A stretch of 64,000 bases of DNA from Thermogemmata fonticola (GTDB lineage Bacteria; Planctomycetota; Planctomycetia; Gemmatales; Gemmataceae). This document shows, piece by piece, positions 17,624 to 26,738 of the stretch. The first letter of the stretch is position 1. Every line of letters begins with the position of its first letter. The position numbers and the translations under genes are program-made. The DNA lies in contig NZ_JACEFB010000010.1 in assembly GCF_013694095.1 (NCBI RefSeq), forward strand, positions 62,001 to 126,000, read 5' to 3'. Under the pieces are notes generated by a model, which did no database searches, was not told the DNA's origin, and was given only the letters and a program-made list of their open reading frames with translations.

Positions 17624-18868
17624 ATGAAAGTCATTCTTTTCCTACTGCGGGGCTGCCATGCCGGCTGGCTGGGCACTTACGGAAACGAGTGGGTTGGTAC
17701 TCCCCACTGCGACCGCTTGGCTTATGAGGGTATCGTGTGGGATCGTTACTATGCCGATCAGGTAGACCCTTTGCACCAGCGACAGCGATTGATCTCCTTG
17801 GTCCGAACCTTGCGAACCGGCGGAGTTACTACAGCACTCGTCCGCGCACATGCCCCGGTCCATGACTTCCCTGCCTCATTCTACGAACCGTGGGAGTATC
17901 TGTTCGATGCTCGGCCGGAGGTTGGCCATTCCCCCTTACGGCCCTTTGTAGAACACTGGCCCAGCATTTTAAACCAACTGGCCAATGACCGTCACTTCTT
18001 TCTTTGTGTCGATCTAGGGCGATTACTGCCTCCTTGGGAAGTCCCCCTCGACGTCTTCACGGCATATCTAGATCTGGAAGAAGCTGCAGCCGCGGACGTG
18101 CGAGATGAGGCCGAGCAAGCTGCAGCCGGAGAAGATGTTCCTTCATCCACTTCTCCCCCTCAAGAACATGACGATGCTGCAAGAGTGGAAGATATTTCAC
18201 CGTGTACGGAACCCCCAGTAGGTCCGTTTGACACCACGGATGAAGCAGCTTGGCAGTGGCTGCATGCCTCTTTTGCCGCCGTGGTAACCACTTGGGATGC
18301 CGAAATCGGAGCAGCTTGGGACTATCTGCGCCAGCATCCGCTCCAGCAAGAAGCTCTTTGGATTCTTACCTCCGACCTCGGTTTTCCTCTAGGAGAGCAT
18401 GGACGGGTGGGTTGGGATCGTCCCTGGCTTTACGAAGAGGTTGTCCACCTGCCGCTGATCATACGCCTTCCTGGAGCGGATCAGGGAGGTCGCCGTGTCT
18501 CCGCATTGACGCAATCAGCGGACCTGTTAGCCACTTTAGCAGATGCCTTTCTGGGTTTGGTGCAGCCGTCCCTTGAAGGACAGTCCTTGCTTCCTCTGTT
18601 GCAGCGTCAGGCGTTCTCGGGCCGACAAGAAGTGATCAGTTATTGGGAAATGGAATGCGCCGCTGAGGTGGCCCTGCGTACAGATACATGGTCCTTTCTA
18701 TGGCCAATCAGGACGCCTGCGGGAGAAGAGCGCTGGCCTCAATTATACGCCAAACCAGAAGATCGCTGGGAAGTCAACGACTTACGATCCCGGCAACTGA
18801 CTCAGGCTGAGATTTACGAAGCCCGATTACGAGAATGGATTCAGGAACACATGCCGCACTTGGCATAG
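17624..18868 (+). CDS. Sulfatase-fold protein lacking catalytic residues
   Basis: 414 residues, no signal peptide. The alkaline-phosphatase/sulfatase fold is recognisable: start VILFLLRGCHAGWLGTYGN, then TPHCDRLAYEGIVWDRYYA, and a C-terminal half with LWILTSDLGFPLGEHG, LIIRLPGA and the closing 'ED-W-EVNDL' type segment (KPEDRWEVNDL). The catalytic parts are missing: the first metal-site Asp is replaced (LLRGCHAG), the C-x-P-S-R formylglycine motif is absent (ADQVDPLHQRQRL in its place), and the second metal site reads S-D251-L-G instead of S-D-H-G. An acidic, Ala/Pro-rich insertion fills about residues 150-205. A binding or regulatory role is more likely than hydrolysis. Confidence 0.85.
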   Translation: MKVILFLLRGCHAGWLGTYGNEWVGTPHCDRLAYEGIVWDRYYADQVDPLHQRQRLISLVRTLRTGGVTTALVRAHAPVHDFPASFYEPWEYLFDARPEVGHSPLRPFVEHWPSILNQLANDRHFFLCVDLGRLLPPWEVPLDVFTAYLDLEEAAAADVRDEAEQAAAGEDVPSSTSPPQEHDDAARVEDISPCTEPPVGPFDTTDEAAWQWLHASFAAVVTTWDAEIGAAWDYLRQHPLQQEALWILTSDLGFPLGEHGRVGWDRPWLYEEVVHLPLIIRLPGADQGGRRVSALTQSADLLATLADAFLGLVQPSLEGQSLLPLLQRQAFSGRQEVISYWEMECAAEVALRTDTWSFLWPIRTPAGEERWPQLYAKPEDRWEVNDLRSRQLTQAEIYEARLREWIQEHMPHLA

Positions 18869-18886
18869 CGCAAAATTGTCGTACAA

Positions 18887-18915
18887 TTGGCAATTTGTCA
18901 ATTGTATGCTATAGT
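18887..18915 (+). promoter_or_regulatory. Sigma-70-type promoter
   Basis: TTGGCA at 18887-18892 and TATAGT at 18910-18915 with a 17-base spacer, the best -35/-10 match in the window. It lies 64 bases before the ATG of the membrane methyltransferase-like gene, in AT-rich sequence. Direct repeats of AATTG/CAATT surround the -35 (18874-18904). Confidence 0.5.
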
Positions 18916-18979
18916 GGTCAAAAATATCATCTTGTGAATTGCTGGAATATACCACCAAAAGTAACCCTATGGGGTGATA

Positions 18980-21424
18980 ATGATTATGTTCAAGCGTCAT
19001 ACATGGGAGTTATTTATTATCTCATTTTTAGTTCTATTTTTGGAACTAGTATGTATTCGTTGGTTTCCAGCACATGTGTTATTTTTGACTTTCTTCGTGA
19101 ATCTAGTACTCATTGCATGCTTTGTTGGCATGTCAATCGGATGTCTATTGGCAAAATCTTCCATCAATCACATTTATAGTACACCATACTGGTTGACATT
19201 GTCATTGATTCTTGCTTTGGTGATTGATAGATATTCCGGTCTGCTCATATTTAACATATTGATGGGTGATCAAAGCCAGACCGATGTTGTATATTTTGGT
19301 GCCGAAGCAGCAGCCTCACCCAGGAATCGCTTGCCTTTTGCAATACCCATCGAAGCATTTGCGGCGGTGTACTTCGCTTTGATTGTGGCAATTTTCGTAG
19401 GACCTGGGCAGGAGATGGGGCGTGCTTTCAACCGTATTCCTGAACGAACAACGGCATACTCCGCTAATCTACTCGGCAGTTTGGCGGGAATTATCGCATT
19501 TGCTGTTTGTTCCTACTTCCGCATTCCGCCTCCTGCGTGGTTTGGCATAGCTTCCATCATTATTCTTCGTTGGATATGGATACAATGTTGTAGTTCAGAG
19601 AAAAATTTATCAAATAATATACAGATAACAAAAAATTATTTACCGCGTCGGATTATCAGAACATTATTTCTTGTCTTTTCGGTTCTGCTGACTATTCCCA
19701 CATCTGGTATACTGAACAATCAGGAAAGGTTGACTACATGGAGTGAATATTATAGAGTTGATTACATCCCTGCCAATCAAATGATTGTGACCAATTTGAT
19801 TGCACATCAATTGATCGAACCGCAATCCAGACCTCCCGAGGCTGCCATTCCCTATGCTCTGCCATATTTACTGCAACGAGAATTGCGTCACCAAAACGGC
19901 ACACCGGCTTGGCCAGACTTTCACCGCATCCTCATCATAGGAGCAGGCTGTGGCAATGATGTGGCTAGAGCCTTGCTCTTCACCTCTAATCATACTGATC
20001 TACACATCGATGCGGTTGAGATTGATCCCGTCATTCAACAACTTGGAGTGCGGTATCATACAGATAAACCCTACAGCGATCCGCGTGTACATGTCACAAT
20101 CAATGACGGTCGGAATTTCTTGCGTCAAGCACCCGATGCAACTTACGATCTAGTTATATTTGCATTAGTAGACTCCTTGGTATTACAATCGGGTTATACT
20201 AGTTTGAGACTGGAAAGTTATCTATTTACATTAGAAAGCTTTCGAGATGTAAGAAGGGTACTAAAACCTCAAGGTATAGCTGTAATATACAATGTATTTC
20301 GTCAAGGCTGGATTGCAGCCCGCTTACGGGAACAGTTGCGGTTAGCCTTTGATGGGTCCGAGCCGGTGGTTATCGCCACACCTCCGCGAAGCGAAATCCG
20401 TCTGAGCCATTTCCTGCCTCATACAGGCATCAGCTTCTTCGCCGGGCGAGAAGAGGTCCTAGCTCCTTTGCGGGAGGCCTTTGCTCCCGGCCCAAACCAA
20501 GCGGTACGTTTCTGGTATCCTTGGAATGTGGGAATTCAGGCAGAAGTTGATCCCAATGTGCCTCGCACCCGCAAAGCGCAATTCGGAGCAACGCCTCCCT
20601 CGATGCCACCAATAGGGGAAGAAATCGCCGACTCTCAACTAGACGACAAATCTAATAAAAGCCCGACATGGATTGGTCTTTATCCTGCCATTGTAGAAGA
20701 TAGTAATGGATCATTGAGGCTTGCTACAGATGACTGGCCTTTTCTTTATACACGTTTTCCAGCAATTCCTAACCTGACATTACGCAGCATGATATTAATC
20801 GCTGGGCTTTCTGTTGTCTTGTGGTGGCTCTATGGTGGCTGGCAAATGTGGCGGTCGGAAAGCCCCGACTCCAGAATTCAAGACGCTATGCGTGTTGAAT
20901 GGGGATTACTCGCTCGCTCATTTTTTCTCGGCGCCGGTTTCATGCTCCTCGAAACGAAAGCTGTGGTCCAGATGGCCCTACTCTTTGGCGGGACGTGGAT
21001 GGTCAACACGGCTGTCTTCGCAGCGATATTGCTGATGAGCTTACTCAGTAACCTATATGTTATCTGGGCTCAGCCAAAACGCTTGGAAATATACTATGGC
21101 GGATTAATGCTGAGTTTGTTAGCAGGTTTATGGATCACACCGGCAGTATTTTTAGGCTGGCCGGGAGGTGTCCAAGTACTAGCGGCATGTCTGTTAGCTT
21201 TCCTGCCGATTGCTTTTGCAGGTGTCATCTTTGCTACTACGCTCCGACGCACGGAGCAGCCGGATCGCCTCATCGGCGCCAACATCGCCGGAGCGATTCT
21301 CGGCGGCTTGAGTGAAAACACCTCCGTGATCTGGGGCTTTTCTGGATTACTCATAGTAGCTTGTGGATTCTATATGATCTCTATGTTGGGAAAGTATACT
21401 CGATCAAAAATAGAGCAGCCATGA
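18980..21424 (+). CDS. Membrane spermidine-synthase-like protein
   Basis: About 814 residues with three parts. Residues 1-240 hold seven or so hydrophobic helices; about 300-470 form a Rossmann methyltransferase / spermidine-synthase domain (IIGAGCGNDVARALL as the SAM motif, then VEIDPVIQ, DGRNFL, YDLVIFALVDS and the long LESYLFTLESFRDVRRVL helix); about 610-810 hold further helices. The spermidine-synthase fold without decarboxylated-SAM residues is common in large planctomycete membrane proteins; substrate unknown. Start choices are GTG 18974, ATG 18980 and ATG 18986; GGGG sits 5 bases before 18980. The first about 1.3 kb is clearly AT-richer than the neighbours, whereas 20.34-20.64 kb returns to normal, suggesting foreign or mosaic origin. 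Preceded by a good promoter. Confidence 0.85.
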   Translation: MIMFKRHTWELFIISFLVLFLELVCIRWFPAHVLFLTFFVNLVLIACFVGMSIGCLLAKSSINHIYSTPYWLTLSLILALVIDRYSGLLIFNILMGDQSQTDVVYFGAEAAASPRNRLPFAIPIEAFAAVYFALIVAIFVGPGQEMGRAFNRIPERTTAYSANLLGSLAGIIAFAVCSYFRIPPPAWFGIASIIILRWIWIQCCSSEKNLSNNIQITKNYLPRRIIRTLFLVFSVLLTIPTSGILNNQERLTTWSEYYRVDYIPANQMIVTNLIAHQLIEPQSRPPEAAIPYALPYLLQRELRHQNGTPAWPDFHRILIIGAGCGNDVARALLFTSNHTDLHIDAVEIDPVIQQLGVRYHTDKPYSDPRVHVTINDGRNFLRQAPDATYDLVIFALVDSLVLQSGYTSLRLESYLFTLESFRDVRRVLKPQGIAVIYNVFRQGWIAARLREQLRLAFDGSEPVVIATPPRSEIRLSHFLPHTGISFFAGREEVLAPLREAFAPGPNQAVRFWYPWNVGIQAEVDPNVPRTRKAQFGATPPSMPPIGEEIADSQLDDKSNKSPTWIGLYPAIVEDSNGSLRLATDDWPFLYTRFPAIPNLTLRSMILIAGLSVVLWWLYGGWQMWRSESPDSRIQDAMRVEWGLLARSFFLGAGFMLLETKAVVQMALLFGGTWMVNTAVFAAILLMSLLSNLYVIWAQPKRLEIYYGGLMLSLLAGLWITPAVFLGWPGGVQVLAACLLAFLPIAFAGVIFATTLRRTEQPDRLIGANIAGAILGGLSENTSVIWGFSGLLIVACGFYMISMLGKYTRSKIEQP

Positions 21425-21487
21425 TATTGAACGGACATAATGGTATTTCGTGATAATAGGTTGAGGTGCTTTTTGCGGGATATTTCG

Positions 21488-22300
21488 TTATTTGGCATCG
21501 TTTGACAAGTTTGTTCTCGTGGCTGAAAGTCGTGCGTCCTCATTGTATTTGCTGAGAAAACGTTGCATGAGCCTATCGGGAACCCACCGGCTGAGTTTGA
21601 CCATGAGATGAACATGCCAGGGAAAGTTGTAAACCTTCTTTCCTCTCTCGATAGCGCGGAGGATCCTCCGGGCCGCTTCCGAAGCATCGAGCAAGCCAGG
21701 CATGTAAAATGTGTTGTTCTCCGTCATCGGCGTCTTGATGAAGCCGGGGCAGACCGTTGTGACGCGTACTCCGGTACCACGGAGATGGATGCGTAAGCCG
21801 TCGAGATAAACATTGACCGCGGCTTTACTCGCGCAGTAAGCCGACTCACCCGGCAAACCGCGGTAACCTGCGAGACTAGAGATAGCTACGAGATGCCCAC
21901 GGCGGCGGGCTACCATGTCAGGTATAGCGACAGAGAGTGTGTAAATGACGCCGAGGAGGTTAGTGCGGATCATTTCCTCTACATCATCGAGGTTGACAGC
22001 CGGCTCCACTAACGTGGGCCGTCCAACGCCGGCATTGGCGATAATCAGCTCAGGCATACCAAGTTCTTCGCGCGCCATGCGATAGGCTCGCTCGGCTTGT
22101 TCGCGCTGTCCAACGTCAGCAGGTACAACCAGCGTTTGCCCCCCCGCCGCGGCGATCTTCTGGGCCAACTCTTCGAGCCGCTCCTTCCGGCGAGCCACCA
22201 AAGCCACCTTCCAACCTTGCAGAGCAAGTTGGCGCGCCAGCTCCCAACCGATACCACTGGACGCCCCTGTCACCAGAGCCACAGACGGGCTGTCTTTCAT
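21488..22300 (-). CDS. Short-chain dehydrogenase/reductase (SDR)
   Basis: NAD(P)-dependent oxidoreductase, 270 residues. Classical SDR motifs are all visible: cofactor glycine motif T11-G-A-S-S-G-I-G18, N-A-G at 89-91, structural Asn114, and catalytic Ser141/142, Tyr155, Lys159 (Y-C-A-S-K). ARRKERL after the second strand, with Arg in place of an acidic residue, favours NADP(H). The C-terminal tail (NFPWHVHLMVKLSRWVPDRL) resembles membrane-associated DltE/YqjQ-like SDRs. It lies 65 bases downstream of the TIM-barrel gene, probably in one operon. Substrate unknown. Confidence 0.93.
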   Translation of the reverse strand: MKDSPSVALVTGASSGIGWELARQLALQGWKVALVARRKERLEELAQKIAAAGGQTLVVPADVGQREQAERAYRMAREELGMPELIIANAGVGRPTLVEPAVNLDDVEEMIRTNLLGVIYTLSVAIPDMVARRRGHLVAISSLAGYRGLPGESAYCASKAAVNVYLDGLRIHLRGTGVRVTTVCPGFIKTPMTENNTFYMPGLLDASEAARRILRAIERGKKVYNFPWHVHLMVKLSRWVPDRLMQRFLSKYNEDARLSATRTNLSNDAK

Positions 22301-22365
22301 CGTCCCCTCCGCTGTGGATCGCCACGTTGTACCCAGCGGCTTTTACTCACCCAACGTCCTGGCGC

Positions 22366-23211
22366 TTAATTCAACTCCGCTAAGCATTGGCGCAGATAGC
22401 GGACACCATATTCTATGTCCCGGAAACGCTCCTCTTGTGTTCCGACCTCGCGTTCAATCAACAAAGGACCGGTGTATCCCAACTGCCAGAGTTTACGGAC
22501 GATGGCCCGCGTATTGGTTTGACCTTGTCCGAGAGGCACCTCGGTTCCCCAGGTCCGCGGAACGGTCGGCCGGCAGGCATCTTTCATGTGCACGCTGCGG
22601 AGATAGGGAGCGATCAGGTCTAAAGCCTGGAGGGGATCATCTTTGTCATACAGGAGCATATTTGCCGGATCAAAGTTTACCCTGAGATTAGGACATTGCA
22701 ACTCGTCGAGAGTGCGGCGTAGCAAGGCAGCCGTTTCCTGACCTGTTTCAAACGCGATGGTGACACCAGCCTGTCGTGCTAGATCCGCCACCTGAGCAAG
22801 AGTATCCAGGAAGGACTTGCGGCCAGGGTCGCCCACTTCGGGGATAAAACCCGCATGGAGCATCATGTCGGATAGTCCCAATTCGCGGGTGCGAGCTAGT
22901 CCCCAGCGGAAGCGCTCGATCCGCTCCGGTCGAAGAGCTGGATCACCAAAGCCGCCGGTTTTTTCGATGGTTTGGGGAGTGGTGTAATCTTCTCCCGGAA
23001 ACCCCAACATGGTGCCCCACATCCGGAACCCCGCCGCACGTGCCACTGTGGGCATATTGTCCCCTTCTACCCAGCTCGCATGGTGCGGGTCGCCACAGGC
23101 AATCTGCACCACATCTACTCCCAAACGATCTAGAAAACCCTTCAGCTCCGGAATGCTCGACACCTGCAACGACCAGCTACACACACCGATGGCCAACGGT
23201 TCGATGCTCAT
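22366..23211 (-). CDS. Sugar phosphate isomerase/epimerase (xylose-isomerase-like TIM barrel)
   Basis: 281 residues. Start at ATG 23211 because GGAGG stands 8 bases upstream; an in-frame ATG at 23229 overlaps that site. The AP-endonuclease-2 / xylose-isomerase-like TIM barrel is shown by GVCSWSLQ at the N-terminus and the four metal ligands in order: Glu in IAFETGQE, Asp in VNFDPANM, His in SVHMKDA, and Glu in LLIEREVG. Enzymes of this group isomerise or epimerise keto-sugars or inositol derivatives. In planctomycetes they often sit with Gfo/Idh dehydrogenases, one of which is encoded divergently about 0.9 kb away. Likely first gene of an operon with the SDR. Confidence 0.92.
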   Translation of the reverse strand: MSIEPLAIGVCSWSLQVSSIPELKGFLDRLGVDVVQIACGDPHHASWVEGDNMPTVARAAGFRMWGTMLGFPGEDYTTPQTIEKTGGFGDPALRPERIERFRWGLARTRELGLSDMMLHAGFIPEVGDPGRKSFLDTLAQVADLARQAGVTIAFETGQETAALLRRTLDELQCPNLRVNFDPANMLLYDKDDPLQALDLIAPYLRSVHMKDACRPTVPRTWGTEVPLGQGQTNTRAIVRKLWQLGYTGPLLIEREVGTQEERFRDIEYGVRYLRQCLAELN

Positions 23212-24099
23212 GAGCAGCCCCTCCTTCATCCAAGCAACGCTCCAGGATGCCGCAGGAAAATTGTAACCAACCCTGTAACTGAAAGCGAGGTGCCAAAAAC
23301 GGTGACACCCTGTCGATTCTGGCTACTGTCGGAAAGTACCGTCGGAGTTCCACGGAAAATGTCGATACTTTTCGCGTCCAGAGTCATTAGCAGTTCCGGG
23401 TTACCTTTCGGTTCAACAGTGTTTTCCCCCTATTTTCCGCGGGAAAAACCGGCTTGAAAGAATGGAAACAGCGATTGGCATGCCGAGTGCTATATCCCAC
23501 TCTGTCTTCTATCACACTGCGAGGAGTCAATGCTGGCGGGGACGTTGTGCAAGGGAGTGAGAGCCTCCATAGGCTGGGAACAGCTTCCCACCCAAACGTG
23601 ATGGCGGATACGTAGGCAATGCCGTTACAGCAGGATAGGCGCGGAACGACACGGTTCTCCTGGAACAGACGGAAATATCAATTGTCAAGGAGATGATACC
23701 CAAATCATGCTCCGCTTTCGCCCAAGGAGCGCGGCGCGAGGTTGAGGGCAACTGACGCCCGGGAGCCAGTTGTCCTCCCCCGCCAGAATAATTGCGGTGT
23801 CCTCTCATATCCAAGGATAGGCTGTCCTCAACTTCAGATGAGGCAGTCGGACAGTATTACTCCGCTCTTGTCTTCTGGTGTCCATTCAGTACCAATTCCG
23901 CCTCTCTTGCTGCGCCCATTTGTCTTGCGATTCCTGAAAAGATCGTCGGTCATGGGTTCCTGGAGTTATAAGTGGGAAACAGGGGGTTCGCTCTTGGCGT
24001 GTTCCAGTAACCGTCGATAATGCCAGAAATGCGAAAAGTGGTGATAGAGGAAGAGTGCCTAAACTTGGTCGATATTCAGTGCGAGGTGGAGGGACTGAC
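23212..24099. other. Long divergent intergenic region with a sigma-54-like site
   Basis: Nearly 0.9 kb without a credible gene. At 23476-23492 there is TGGCATGCCGAGTGCTA, with the GG-N10-GC spacing of a -24/-12 sigma-54 promoter pointing toward the plus-strand oxidoreductase about 600 bases away. Other short open frames lack coding character. No repeat or known RNA recognised. Confidence 0.35.
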
Positions 24100-25452
24100 A
24101 TGAGCCACGATCTGGGCTGGAATCGTCGAGAAGTGCTACAAGCGGCGCTGGCATTAGCGGCAGGATGGCGGGGGTTCCACAATGCCGTGCAAGGAGCACC
24201 CAGTGTATTGCGAAGTCGGGACTCGACCAACAAACTGAATCTCGCGATTATCGGTGTGAACAATCGCGGAGCAGCTAATCTCGCCGCCGTTGCCCAAGAA
24301 AACATCGTGGCGCTATGCGATGTGGACGAGGAATGGTCGGCCCAGCAACGTTCCCGCTTCCCTCAAGCTGCCTTTTTCACGGACTACCGTCGCATGTTCG
24401 ATCAGCTTCATCAGAAGATCGATGCTGTCATCATCAGTACTCCCGATCACCAGCATGCTTTGCCGGCAGCGATCGCGTTATCTCTCGGCAAGCATGTGTA
24501 CTGTGAAAAACCCCTGACACTCACAGTTCAAGAAGCGCGGCATCTTCGCCAACTCGCGGCAGTGAAGAAATGCATAACCCAAATGGGAACACAAATCCAC
24601 GCCGGAGAGAATTACCGTCGGGTAGTCGAATGGGTCCGCAGCGGGGTGCTCGGTCCGGTCCAGCGCGTCCTGGTCTGGAACTCCAGCAAGCCTGTCGGGG
24701 GCCGTCGCGTGAACAAACCACCGGTAACAAAAGTGAACCGCGATTTGTGGTTGGGACCTAATGAAAATGCCTTTTTTGAGGCCGAGATGCTCCCCTCTGG
24801 CTGGAAATTCCCTTGGCCGCACTTCCACTGGCGCTGGTGGTGGGAATATGGCGGGGGAACTCTGGCGGATTTAGGTTGCCATTACCTGGACCTGCCCTTC
24901 TGGGCACTGGATCTTTCAGCCCCGACCCGCATTGAAGCCTGCGGACGCAAAACCTATTCCGGCGACAACAACGTACCCGATGTCATGCAGGTGGATTATT
25001 ATTTTCCCCCTCGAGGCCAGCAGCCCGCAGTGCATCTCACGTGGTACCACGGCGTCCCCGGACCGGACCTGGAAGGCAAAGAAACGTACAAAGGTTATCC
25101 GGCCGGTGTGTTGTTTGTCGGCGAGAAAGGACGTCTCGTGGCCGACTACAGCAAGCATCAGTTGTTGCCGGATGAACTGGCCCGCTCCGCAACTCCCCCA
25201 CCCCGCTCTATTCCTCCATCCGTTGGCCACCATCGAGAATGGTGTGACGCCATTCGCCAAGGCTCTCTTCCGAGTTGCCATTTTGGTTATGCAGGACCGC
25301 TTACGGAGACAGTCCTGCTGGGCAATGTCGCCTATCGGGCAGGAAAAGCCATTTCCTGGAATCACGAGAAAGGAACGACGGGCGATTCCACCGCGGATGG
25401 CCTGTTGGGACGAAACTATCGCAAAGGCTGGGAACTGCCGAAGGTGGGATAA
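24100..25452 (+). CDS. Gfo/Idh/MocA family oxidoreductase, Tat-exported
   Basis: NAD(P)-dependent sugar oxidoreductase type, 450 residues. Start at ATG 24100 with GGAGGG 7 bases upstream; the frame extends to 24055. A twin-arginine signal is present (NRREVLQAALALAAG). The Rossmann fold begins LAIIGVNNRGAANL, the D in ALCDVDEE follows the second strand, and the catalytic lysine is in the C-E-K-P motif (HVYCEKPLTL). The Gfo/Idh C-terminal sheet includes WWWEYGGGTLADLGCHYLDL. Planctomycete genomes carry many exported Gfo/Idh proteins of unknown substrate. The nearby isomerase/epimerase and SDR could belong to the same sugar conversion, which is inference. Confidence 0.93.
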   Translation: MSHDLGWNRREVLQAALALAAGWRGFHNAVQGAPSVLRSRDSTNKLNLAIIGVNNRGAANLAAVAQENIVALCDVDEEWSAQQRSRFPQAAFFTDYRRMFDQLHQKIDAVIISTPDHQHALPAAIALSLGKHVYCEKPLTLTVQEARHLRQLAAVKKCITQMGTQIHAGENYRRVVEWVRSGVLGPVQRVLVWNSSKPVGGRRVNKPPVTKVNRDLWLGPNENAFFEAEMLPSGWKFPWPHFHWRWWWEYGGGTLADLGCHYLDLPFWALDLSAPTRIEACGRKTYSGDNNVPDVMQVDYYFPPRGQQPAVHLTWYHGVPGPDLEGKETYKGYPAGVLFVGEKGRLVADYSKHQLLPDELARSATPPPRSIPPSVGHHREWCDAIRQGSLPSCHFGYAGPLTETVLLGNVAYRAGKAISWNHEKGTTGDSTADGLLGRNYRKGWELPKVG

Positions 25453-25543
25453 CACATTTGGGATCGATCTCAAGATCGACGACAATGCCCTGACATCTGG
25501 ATTCGCTCCGCTGTCTCCGGCGTTCAGTGCTGGCTCCAGGACG

Positions 25544-26209
25544 CTAGAGGTGTTGTTTGTAAGCCACCCAAGTCCAGTGGCGGTCACTGGTTTGCTGGAC
25601 AGTTTCCGGTGAATAGCCTAATTGCTTCACACAATCCCGTACTTCCTCCACCGTCAGTGCAGCATGCAAGGAGGCAGCAAACATCGCCCGTTGATGCGCG
25701 TTGGCTCCCCCCGCGTAAAGATCGACCAACTCTTGCAAAGCTGCCCAGGATGATGGACGCAGCAAATCACGTACAAATAACAATCCACCCCTCTGACACA
25801 CCCGATGCATCTCAGCAAACCCCCTTTCCGGCTGCGGCAGATGGTGAATGATGCTATTGGACATCACGGCGGCAAAAGTGTTTTCCGCATAGGGCATTTT
25901 CTTGGCATCGATTCGCTCCAATCGAATACACTCTTGGAGCTGGGCCTGAGCCACATTGCGATCGGCCAGCAACAGCATCTGCTGAGCAAGGTCCACAGCC
26001 ACGATGCGAACTTGCGGACAACGGCGGGCTAACTCGATCGGAATCTGCGCTGTCCCCGTCCCCACATCCAACACCGGCGATCGACCGTCCCAGTGATGGA
26101 GAAAATCATCCACAAATAGGGTGTTGACCGCCTTGTGATCCATGGCGTCGTAATCGCGGGCCTCTTCGGGCGTATCCATGACTTCCTCTTCGAGCACGCG
26201 AGGTAGCAT
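25544..26209 (-). CDS. Class I SAM-dependent methyltransferase
   Basis: 221 residues with start ATG 26209 (GGAG about 9 bases upstream); the frame is open to 26293. Motif I is VLDVGTGTAQIPIELAR, motif II region IVAVDLAQQML, then AENTFAAVMSNSIIHHL as motif IV and GGLLFVRDLLRP as motif VI. This is a UbiE/Methyltransf_11-type small-molecule methyltransferase. The target cannot be told from sequence. It lies 109 bases downstream of the hypothetical gene at 26738 on the same strand. Confidence 0.9.
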   Translation of the reverse strand: MLPRVLEEEVMDTPEEARDYDAMDHKAVNTLFVDDFLHHWDGRSPVLDVGTGTAQIPIELARRCPQVRIVAVDLAQQMLLLADRNVAQAQLQECIRLERIDAKKMPYAENTFAAVMSNSIIHHLPQPERGFAEMHRVCQRGGLLFVRDLLRPSSWAALQELVDLYAGGANAHQRAMFAASLHAALTVEEVRDCVKQLGYSPETVQQTSDRHWTWVAYKQHL

Positions 26210-26318
26210 CGCAACTATCTCCGTCACGAGAAATCCTTCATCAGCCAAACACACCGTACTCCCGAAGTGGGTGGTTCTGCTGCACTGAAGCACATGCAGA
26301 AGGGGGAACCCTCTGAGA

Positions 26319-26738
26319 CTAGAGCCGGAAACTCGAACATCGCGCCGGCGTTGACGTAATTTCCCCCGAACCCCCCTTCACTAGCTGTCGTCGTCCACAC
26401 TCCTGATAGCACGCTTCCAGGAGCAAATGACACAGTTCTCTGTCAGCCAATCCATTCTGATCCCACCATGTCAGAAGGATCGAGGTGGCCGGATTGAGAC
26501 CCGCAACTTTCGTGAGCCAGACAACTCCTGCATCTTCCGTATCAAGGTTGGCAGTTCGTGGATGATGCCAGGCAATCTGGCTGGCCAAGCAGCCGCGTGG
26601 AAAGTCGGCGGTGAACTGTCCATGAATCAACAGCGGACTGCCTTGCTCCAATAGGGTAATCAGGTGCAGTAAACCTGCGTCTGTGACATGGGGCAGCCAA
26701 TGGCGGACAAATTCGTCACGGGCCTCATGGCGGGTCAT
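26319..26738 (-). CDS. Hypothetical protein, 139 residues
   Basis: Not recognised. Start at ATG 26738, which has GGGGGAGG about 9 bases upstream; ATG 26747 is in frame. No signal peptide; mixed alpha/beta with several Trp/His residues (RHWLPHV, IAWHHPR, LLTWWDQNG) and a helical Cys-bearing segment (ELCHLLLEACYQECGRR). Same strand and close to the methyltransferase, so perhaps co-transcribed. The clear ribosome site and normal codon pattern support a real gene. Confidence 0.65.
   Translation of the reverse strand: MTRHEARDEFVRHWLPHVTDAGLLHLITLLEQGSPLLIHGQFTADFPRGCLASQIAWHHPRTANLDTEDAGVVWLTKVAGLNPATSILLTWWDQNGLADRELCHLLLEACYQECGRRQLVKGGSGEITSTPARCSSFRL

Noticed and set aside
23527-23814. 95-codon minus-strand frame in the long gap before the Gfo/Idh gene
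   Set aside because: No start signal and no recognisable domain; composition unlike the flanking genes.
25464-25479. Six-base stem TCGATC-TCAA-GATCGA between converging genes
   Set aside because: Too short and without a T-run to call a terminator.
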